Positions 55,936 through 64,000 of a stretch of DNA of 64,000 bases are shown here, piece after piece. The notes beneath the pieces are model-generated. The model did not search any database. It saw only the letters and a list, made by a program, of their open reading frames with translations, and had not been told where the DNA came from. The stretch lies in assembly GCF_029633865.1 (NCBI RefSeq), contig NC_079223.1, positions 8,751,736 through 8,815,735 on the forward strand, in the 5' to 3' direction. Source of the stretch: Lampris incognitus. Its lineage: Eukaryota; Chordata; Actinopteri; Lampriformes; Lampridae. The position numbers and the translations under genes are program-made. Position 1 is the first letter of the stretch, and the number at the start of each line of letters is the position of its first letter.

Positions 55936-57438
55936 TCGGGGCTCCATTTATAACACAACTAAAGGACGGAGCACCCAAGAAGCTGCACACAAACAGTCTG
56001 TCAAGTCAAGTCAAGTTGCCTTTTACATAGCACTTTTCTCGCTGCAACAGCCACTTTAAAAGAGCTAGAATATTCCATATATATAAACCTACAATGAGAA
56101 TGAACTTAATGTGCATTTCTAGTATCCCCTACATTTTGTCAACTCTAAATTTCGTCCAATTTCATTGTGTGTGTGTGTCATTGCTGTCAATGTTTTCGTC
56201 TGATTATTTCAGCTATCTAAGGCCTTAACTACTGACAGGGGAAAGCATGATATTACCCAGGCGGAACAATACATCGTCTCATATGCAACAATACCACTGC
56301 AAATGATGCAACGTAAGGTAAATTGGGCCTATCGGTCATGTTGGGGTAAAACGCTTACTGCTTGATAGAGAACGAAATCTGGCAGAACTCCACAATTTAA
56401 TGGCTTCTTGGGACAACTGCCTTATTTCCCCCTCTCAAATCATCCTGCCTAATTTCCCTCTCTAAAATCACCCTTATCATTGCACGAGTGATGAATTCTT
56501 CGCAAATGGAACTTTTGAAAGAGAGAATCTATTTATATCTGCTGAAGTTTCGTACCTCGTTTTCATTCTACACACGCCGCAAAAACACACAAAAAAATAA
56601 TAATATGAAAGTTGATTTTTCTCAGTATTGTTCATTAAGCGGTCCCTGAATACGTACACATACGGATCAAATGCTCCCTCCAACCCCCTCCTCTGTGACT
56701 CCCCTTAGTCCTTGTTCCCCCGTGTGCCCGCGTGTCTGGGAGATATAAATAAAAGTAGAGCACCCCCCCTCCCCCCTCCTCTCTCCGCCTCCAACGTCCT
56801 CTCATCCACTGTTGTTCTCTCACTTAGCTTCCACATCCCCCGCACTGTGATTTCTATTTCGGCACAGTCTCCAGCACTTGCTTCCACCGCGACGGTTGTG
56901 TCCCCCTTCCCACAGCAAAACATCACCCAACCAGACACCCCCCCCCCCCCACCCCCAGCATCTGCCTACCACCTAACTCTGTTTCCATCAGCCCGCCTCT
57001 GTGGTCCGTCCACACCGGGTCCTACACTCACTGACACACCGATGCGCCCTTTGCATGTGTCCCGACACGTGCTGCGACCCATTTTCCATCACAAAAGAAA
57101 CGAATAAAAACAGTGATGCAAGTCACAGTCAGTGAGTCTCAGCATTACAAAGTTTAGAAAGCTTTTCAATACCCCCCCGCCCCCCCCGCCCCGATACGCA
57201 TTATCACTGTGGAACTAGTGTGCGTTCAGAAAGAACACAGAACCCACATGTGTAAAAATAACCAAATTTGACAACAACAGCAGAAAGAGGAGGAGCTATT
57301 CGCAAGTCTTCTGGCTTTCCCAGTCATCTTCAACCACTGGCCTGTGCCTTCTGCAGAACAGATCCCCCATTCATGTTTTGTCCTCCGCCCTCCAACCCCA
57401 CCACAGGTCAGCAGACAGGCAGGTAAAGTGTGACTTAC

Positions 57439-57497
57439 ATGTGCTCCTGGGAGAGACAGGGGGCCTGTCCTTGCTCCAATGACTCGTTGGCTCCCAT
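57439..57497 (-). CDS. tacc2: tacc2 upstream first coding exon (long-promoter start)
   Basis: ATG in strong context (A at -3, G at +4) encodes MGANESLEQGQAPCLSQEH plus AT before a consensus donor AT|GTAAGT. Mammalian TACC2 long isoforms begin MGNENSTS, so the MGxNES-like start fits. Gly2 would allow N-myristoylation, as inference only. The two leftover bases match the phase needed by exon 2 at 48587. Exons between the two could exist but were not recognised. Confidence 0.72.
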
Positions 57498-58135
57498 CCT
57501 CAGCTAGCTCTCTCTCTCTCTCTCCCTCCCCCCCTCCTTTACCCCTCCCCACCTGCCCCCGCTCCTCGGCTCCCCCACCCACCCTCCACATCAACCTGCT
57601 GTCCCCAGAAAATGCCTCCTCGTCTTCCGGGAAAAAAAAGATCCTTGCAGCCGAGGGGAGAGACAGTGTGTCGGAGCAGGAGAGCGCCGGCAGAGCGGAG
57701 CTCAGTCCGCCACCGTACTGCAGCGCAGCGGAGGAGGCGAGGGTCCTGCTCGCATCGGGAGTCAGTTCACAAGACACCCCGATCCTTTACTCCTCTACGG
57801 TCAACTGTTCTTCATGTCTTCGCCGCGTGTTAGCTAGTCGACGGAATGACACATCAAAAGCCACGCGCAACGGATTTCCGAACAGCAGGATGCGAGGGAG
57901 GAAACGATCCGAAACAACCTGAACGAAACAATAATCCCGCTCCCCCTCTCTCGCTCCCCCTCTCTCGCTCCCCCTCTCTCTGTTTCTTGCATGTGGATGT
58001 GTGTGCGAGGTTGCTTGCTCTCTGTTTGGTTGCTGATGTCACCGAGCGGTGTTGCTGCTCCCCCACCCCACCCCACCCCCCCGTCCTCCTCCTCCAGTCT
58101 CTCCCCTGATACCAGCCTCCTGCTCCTTTAAAAAG
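57440..58135 (-). promoter_or_regulatory. tacc2: Probable tacc2 upstream promoter / 5' UTR
   Basis: The minus strand carries a TATA-like TTTTTAAAG at 58134-58127. A GC- and CpG-containing 5' UTR follows, with GAGAGAGGGGGAGC repeats (57990-57930) and (GA)n (57530-57510), leading to the ATG at 57497. A short upstream open frame overlaps. The transcription start is unknown. Confidence 0.45.
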
Positions 58136-58139
58136 ACAA

Positions 58140-59510
58140 GCAGCCTTCTCCTCCTCCCCCTCATTCCGCTACCGCGACTAAGAAGGGGAGCCAAACAATA
58201 GCACACCCCAGACAGCACTGGTTATCGGGCCATTTTTCAACCCGCTTGTCATTCTCACAGTGAGCGTACCTTTCTCCGGTCTCTTTCTCCTGCCGGGATC
58301 CCCCTCTCCCTGCACAACGGGTCGCATAGCGAACGTGTCAGCTTGTGCCTCCTCTTCACACAATGGAAGCTTCCAGCGGGGGAGCGTGGCCAACCAGGGC
58401 GATGCGTGATGTAAACAATAGACCCTGAGAAAGTATGTGTGTGCATGTGTATTATTTAACTCCTGACCCATTATGTGCTCCCTGACTCAAGCCCCACCAG
58501 CGGCTCTGCGCCACGACAAACGAACCGGAACAGATTCGACTCCCTTTTGGTATGTTCATTAACACTACGAGACCAAATCAAACACAGCTTTCAGGTTGAA
58601 AAAGACCCCCCATCGTTGCCGTAAAGGGTAAACAGATCGACTTTATTGTCGGCGTTGGGTTTATTTTGATTCAAAGCAGCTTGGGAGTCACGCTTTCCCC
58701 GAACGGAGAGCCAAGACACTGAACCAAACACGGCGCCTCTCTCCGGGTCACTTTCAAAATGAATTCTGCCCTCCCCGGTGACTCCCCGGGGAACGGGCCG
58801 CACTCATGATCTAATTTCCCTGCACTCCCATCAAACCTTAATACATCAACGACAGCAGGGGCAGTAATCATCGTCCATGTGCCCGTGACCATATTTCAGA
58901 ACTGTGCCGAGCCGTGTTGGGAAGGAAGAGAGTGAATCTCGCAGGGCTGCTCAGGTGGAAACCATCGCTGCAGGAGGGTCTGCCAATTCCCACTGACGGC
59001 GCAGCAGCAACGGGAGACTCGTCTGAATAGGGGGCACCTGTAATATGAGTAACATACATCCATTGTGGCGCTCATGGGAAAGCGAAGTAACGGGGTTCCT
59101 CACAATAGCTACTTTGGCCTGCAGCCCTTCACTCCCACACACAAGAAACCGTTCTGAGCAGGTCCTGGGTGACGTACCTGCGCCTTTGTTGACTAAAGGG
59201 AAAAATGGAGTGAGTCATATTCACTTCCATCACATACAGTAACGCTGTGTGTGGAACACAAAGGCTGTTGTTAACATGTCCGATCAAATGTGCCTCGCTA
59301 ACATGTAAATGTAAACGCCCACAAACACGACTTCAGACCCTGTTGACACGACTCTGCTTTCGGACGAGCCTGAAAGTCAATGTTTTCAAGCCCTCGGGGA
59401 CTAGTGTATATGTTGCCTACACTACTACTCATGATCCGACAATCCCACTGGAGCAGAGATATTGATTGCTACTGCCAACAAGACCACCACAGTAGCTGGG
59501 TCAAAAATAC
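58140..59510. other. Upstream flank of tacc2; no gene recognised
   Basis: Short frames only. One minus-strand frame (58343-58268, starting MRPVVQGEGDPGRRKRPEK) ends at a donor-like AAAG|GTACGC. It could be a non-coding or alternative 5' exon, but nothing else supports it. Confidence 0.35.
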
Positions 59511-59516
59511 GCTTAC

Positions 59517-59948
59517 GGGCGTCCGGGTAGCGTAGCGGTCTATTCCGTTGCCTACCAACAGAGGGATCGCTGGTTTGAATCCCCGTGTTACCTCCGGCTT
59601 GGTCGGGCGTCCCTTCAGACACAGTTGGCCGTGTCTGCGGGTGTGAAGCCGGATGTGGGTATGCATCCTGGTCGCTGCACTAGCGCCTCCTCTGGTCGGT
59701 CGGGGCGCCTGTTCAGGGGGGAGGGGGAACTGGGAGGAATAGCGTGATCCTCCCACACGCTACGTCCCCCTGGTGAAACTCCTCACTGTCAGGTGAGAAG
59801 AAGTGGCTGGCGACTCCACATGTATCGGAGGAGATGTGGTAGTCTGCAGCCCTCCCCGGATCAGCAGAGGGGGTGGGGCAGCAGCCGGGAGCGGGGGTAA
59901 TTGGCCGTGTACAATTGGGGGTGGGGGGGGCACAAAAAAACCCCAAAA
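59517..59948 (+). mobile_element. tRNA-derived SINE (family A)
   Basis: Head GGGCGTCCGGGTAGCGTAGCG; box B 'tggtttgaatcccc'; complete body and A-rich end. It lies upstream of tacc2. Confidence 0.87.
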
Positions 59949-60575
59949 CGCTCACAATAGGGACGTGCAAAAATTTTTGCCGTGTTTCAGAATCCATCAA
60001 AATAAAGCGTTTCCACTCCTGACTAATGGAGAAATGCTGCTGAAGATTCACACAGTTAATTCTTTGTACACATCGTTCACTATCTGATCCAACAGAGTTG
60101 TTACAGGCTATTGTGTTTTTGCCCCTCTCATTCTATGTCCTGCAAGCCTGCAGTATCCCACAATGATCTCGCGCTGTTTTTGTAGCCTTCTTGTACTTTC
60201 GCAATTGATTTTTCACTGAACAGAATAAACAAAAAGCAAAATGCATTACATTTATATCGCGGCATCATTTTGCTTCGGTATGTGACAAATGTTTTTATTT
60301 TATATCAGAATCGGTACCGGCCTAAAAAAAATATTTTCAGCGCACCCCTTTTCCACACTAGGTACCCAGGAAAACAACCTGTGCATAAAATGTAAAAAAA
60401 TAAATAAATTTGTTGTTGTTTTGTTTGTTGTCTGTTTATTTTCCTTTTTTCTTTTTTGTATACGTATTTGTGTATTATGAATAATATGTATAGTAAGATA
60501 CATGTGCAATCTGTTTACTAATCTATGTATATGGCTTAGGTATAATACATTTATGGTTATGTACTTCCATATAGA

Positions 60576-60577
<2 letters not shown>

Positions 60578-60610
<33 letters not shown>

Positions 60611-60757
60611 CGTGTGGACCCTGTGATGGCCTGGCGGCCTGTCCAGGGTGTCTCCCTGCCTGCTGCCCAATGACTGCTGGAATAGGCTCCAGCAGCCCCG
60701 CGACCCTGAGAGCAGGATAAGCGGTTAAGATAATGGATGGATGTATGGATGGATGGA
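60578..60757 (+). mobile_element. SINE family B, 3' part with (TG)n
   Basis: A (TG)n run at 60579-60609 is followed by 'gatggcctggcggcctgtcc', 'tgactgctggaataggctcc' and an end of GGATGG/GTATGGATGG. The tRNA-like 5' half is absent. Confidence 0.8.
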
Positions 60758-61589
60758 CTTCCATATATATTCATGTGTATGTGCATAAAAAACGTGAAAA
60801 TCAATAAAAATTGTTTAAGAAAAAAATGTAAATTATTCCTGTATTCTTATTCAAAATTAAATAAATAGAAACATTTTATGTTGTAGGTGAATTTCACATC
60901 AACATCCTCTCTGCACTGCTGCAGTTAAGACCCCGGCCAGGCACTTCAGTTGGATCCACAGAATGAAAAAATAAAGAACTAAAAAATTCAGGCGACCCAG
61001 GCACTGGAAGATGTGGCTATGGCAGATTTTTGTGAAAAATTCATAACTTCGCTCTAGAGGAATCTAGGTCACTACGGTCCACATGACTTGACGCTTGCAG
61101 GAGGCTACAGTACACTAGCTTACAGCAAGTCTGTGCAGGTACAACAAATTATAGAGATTTGGATTTAACTTCAGTAAAAACACTGGTATCTTCCCCCCTT
61201 AAAAATAACTCACTTGGCAAAAAAAAAAAACAAGGCACAAGAAAAAAGGGAACAAACTGTCCACACTTACTTACAAGGGGTAAGAACAGCTCAAGCTAAA
61301 GAGTAATGTCATTTTTGGAACATTCGTGACTTGTCCCATTGGCGACAATGACTCAACCACATAGGTAGTTCTAATATGTAAATGCAACTCTGTTATCACC
61401 CAAAAAAATGGCAGATCTGTATCTGACAAAATCTTGGCTCGAGTCTGTTTGAGAACGGGAATGATCTGGATTTAGACTTCTATGACATGATGCAGGCAGG
61501 CAATCTGTCCGTTTGTGTGCAATACAAATGTACAATTGCTAATACACATACAACTGCTGTGTACTGGTTACAAATGATTGCTCCTATTG

Positions 61590-62115
61590 TTGTGGTTGTA
61601 TTGTAGTGGCTGTATTGCAGTGATTTGCAACAGAACGGTACCAACAAGAGTTCAAGGGAAGGTTTACAAGATGGTAGGGAGACCAGCTATGTTATATGGT
61701 TTGGAGACGCTGGCACTGATGAAAAGACAGGAGGCGGCGCTGGAGGTGGCCGAGTTGAAGATGATAAAATTTTCATTGGGAGCGACGAAGAAGGACGGGA
61801 TTAGGAACGAGTATATTAGAGGGACAGCTCAGGTTGGACGGTTTGGAGACAAAGCAAGAGAGACAAGATTGAGATGGTTTAGACATGTGTGGAGGAGAGA
61901 TGCGGGGTATATTGGGAGAAGGATGCTGAATATGCAGCTGCCAGGGAAGAGGAGAAGAGGAAGGCCAAAGAGGAGGTTTATGGATGTGGTGAGGGAGGAC
62001 ATGTAGGTGGCTGGTGTGACAGAGGAAGATACAGAGGACAGGAAGAGATGGAAACGGATGATCTGCTGTGGCGACCCCTAACGGGAGCAGCTGAAAGTAG
62101 CAGTAGTAGATTGCA
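61590..62115 (+). pseudogene. LINE (RTE-like) ORF2 carboxy-terminal fragment
   Basis: An open stretch encodes VYKMVGRPAMLYGLETLALM, KDGIRNEYIRGTAQVGRFGD, ARETRLRWFRHVWRRD and KRRRGRPKRRFMDVVREDM. This is the post-RT tail of an RTE-type reverse transcriptase, in which R-W-GHV-RR and GRPK-RW-D are conserved. The catalytic RT domain is absent, and the sequence ends in the 'tggcgacccctaacggg' tail. Confidence 0.8.
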
Positions 62116-62439
62116 GTGGTTGTAACAAGGGTATATAATACAGTATGTAGTTGTGAAGTGGATGGTAAGTGGATATTTAGTGTACACTTTTGGTACATAA
62201 AATAATATAGTGTAATATAGTGTGACTATACAGCATTGTATGGGCATGATGGGTTGTGGAGTTGGGGTATTGGTATACGGTATAGTGTATGTGCAATATA
62301 CGTAGTATATTAGGAATATGGTATTATATATGAGCGCAGGTTGATTATTCAACCATAAAAACTCTGTATAGTAGCGACATACCTGTTGTGCATACATGCT
62401 TGCCTCCAATGTCCTGTCTGTTCCTTTTACTTCTTCTGC

Positions 62440-62570
62440 CCCCCCCCTATTTTTTGTTTTGTTTTGTTTTTTCTTGTGTGAGTGATGTATGCATGCTGCT
62501 GTGAACCAGAGTCAAATTCCTTGTGTGCATACACCTGGTCAATAAAGTTGATTCTGGTTCTGATTAGAGA
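62440..62570 (+). repeat. LINE 3' tail (GATTCTG repeats)
   Basis: 'agtcaaattccttgtgtgc', 'acctggtcaataaagttgat' and TCTGGTTCTGATT form the typical 3' end of a fish LINE with short terminal repeats. Confidence 0.6.
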
Positions 62571-62579
62571 TGTAGACTT

Positions 62580-63330
62580 CTTACACACACATACACACAC
62601 ACACATTCTTCACTGGCTTTGGCAGCACACTGATAACAACTGCTAACGTATGGCTAGAACTGTGTCCAAGTTGATTCTATGTGCGTTTTGTAAAAGATGT
62701 TAAAGCCAAGATGCATTGCGTGCGTATCAGAAAGTGCTTCGGTTCCACCAAATCTGATCAACAAAATAAAAAGGTAAACGTGAGAGAACTGGAAACCTTG
62801 GCATATTGCAACCAGCTGTTGAAAAGTGACCAGTCTGTAAAATATAACTTAGGTTTCGCTTTACTTCCACATTGTCAGTGCTCTCAAAAAGACTGAGCGA
62901 AGAAAACCTCTGCTGTACACATGGAATATAATATCACACATGGGATATAATATCTGAGAGGTGGCTTCTTTTTGGAAATGGGGTTTTCACTCATATCCAT
63001 AAAAACAAGAGGACAAACACGCTCCTTACAAACTAATGCAAAAATGCTGTTGTGCATTCTTGAAATTATTTTTTATAACTTGCCTTCATCAAGCAACTGA
63101 AACACATTTAATTCATTCAAATTTTGAAGACCGACATTTACACGCTTTGGTAATATGCGGTGGTGCCGCAAGGCGAGAAGCTTAACACCTATCAGTGCCA
63201 GGTTGCTGTATTGTTTGCAGATGACAAGGGAATTACTCTAAGAGGATCCATACAGCATCAGGTTATTATTACACAACACTGTACGTTTGAGTTTCCTCCG
63301 CATTTTACAGTCAAAGAGACGACATATTAT
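62580..63330. other. No gene recognised
   Basis: AT-rich, with a short CA run near 62585-62604. Frames are short and without recognisable domains. Confidence 0.4.
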
Positions 63331-63339
63331 ATGTCTTCA

Positions 63340-63774
63340 GGGCGTCTGGGTAGCATAGCGGTCTATTCTGTTGCCTACCAGCACGGGGATCGCCGGTTCA
63401 AATCCCCGTGTTACCTCCAGCTTGGTCAGGCATCCCTACAGACACAATTGGCCATGTCTGCGGGTGGGAAGCCGGATGTGGGTATGTGTCCTGGTCGCTG
63501 CACTAGCGCCTCCTCTGGGTGGTCAGGGCGCGTGTTCAGAGGGGAGGGGTAACTGGGGGGGAATAGCGTGATCCTCCCGCGTGCTACGTCCCCCTGGTGA
63601 AACTCCTCACTGTCAGGTGAAAAGCAGCAGCTGGCGACTCCACATGTATCGGAGGAGGCATGTGGTAGTCTGCAGCCCTCCCTGGATCGGCAGAGGGGGT
63701 GGAGCAGACACCGGGATGGCTCGGAAGAGGGGGGTAATTGGCTGGATACAATTGGGGGGGGGGGTAAGTAAGTA
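63340..63774 (+). mobile_element. tRNA-derived SINE (family A)
   Basis: Head GGGCGTCTGGGTAGCATAGCG, box B 'cggttcaaatccccg', complete body, and a tail of (GTAA)n. TGTCTT on both sides may be the target duplication. Confidence 0.88.
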
Positions 63775-64000
63775 AATTGTCTTAAGATAGTGAGTGACCC
63801 TGACACGAGGTAGCACATGTCTACTACCAAAGTGCAAACGCATTGGCTCATCAGAAAAAAAGGGCTGAACAACCTTAACATGGTTCCTCATCTCAAGGCT
63901 TTTCACCTGTACACAGCCCTCTGTATGGACCTCTGCACACACAGACAGGTTGTTGTGTATCATCCAACCTCTAGCACCATGGTTACTGATTCTCTCCTCA

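Noticed and set aside
57226-57777. 183-codon minus-strand frame
   Set aside because: It starts at a non-ATG codon and runs through low-complexity GGEGERERE sequence and over the splice donor at 57438. The real coding part is the 59-nt exon in another frame.
61578-62006. 142-codon frame as a host gene
   Set aside because: The peptide is the carboxy end of an RTE-like reverse transcriptase and is followed by the retroelement tail.
13229-63774. Repeated tRNA-like sequences with box A/B, considered as tRNA genes
   Set aside because: They recur with the same ~350-bp non-tRNA body and A-rich tails and cannot fold as complete mature tRNAs. They are SINE heads.

Overview
The window is vertebrate nuclear DNA, almost certainly from a ray-finned (teleost, probably percomorph) fish. 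Short coding exons with GT/AG splice sites lie in long introns. The space between them is crowded with fish-type repeats: tRNA-derived SINEs, degraded L1/Tx1-like LINEs, Tc1-like transposons, dinucleotide microsatellites and minisatellites. No bacterial or viral organisation is seen.

The dominant gene is tacc2 (transforming acidic coiled-coil containing protein 2) on the minus strand. I could join 17 exons from 49505 down to 27098 in one uninterrupted frame of 3216 nt (1071 aa). They encode a TACC1-like start, a large low-complexity exon with three S-Y-x-[FW]-D-P-D (SPAZ-like) modules, a basic KKKK motif, an HATDEEKLA motif, and the C-terminal TACC coiled coil ending in MGKS. A second, upstream first coding exon (57497-57439, peptide starting MGANES) ends in the same splice phase. 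The gene therefore appears to have two alternative promoters and N-termini. Its introns carry several SINEs, a dead Tc1-like element (29.3-30.3 kb) and a 1.2 kb near-perfect fold-back Tc1 derivative (44.8-46.0 kb).

Left of tacc2, 19074-18027 (minus) holds two exons of a Ly6/uPAR-family, GPI-anchor-type protein. Its signal-peptide exon was not found. Between this gene and tacc2 lie two striking minisatellites: 54 bp x ~17 at 22 kb and 24 bp x ~32 at 25.3-26.0 kb, the latter just beyond the tacc2 3' end. The left 17 kb is mostly repeat: L1-like ORF1/ORF2 relics on the plus strand at 5.2-7.7 kb, 10.0-13.9 kb and 14.3-14.8 kb, with nested SINEs and a 31/62-bp higher-order repeat. One unassigned but convincing candidate coding exon sits at 4816-4951 (+).

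The right end (58-64 kb) is the upstream flank of tacc2. I recognise no gene there, only SINE copies, an RTE-like LINE 3' fragment and a LINE tail.
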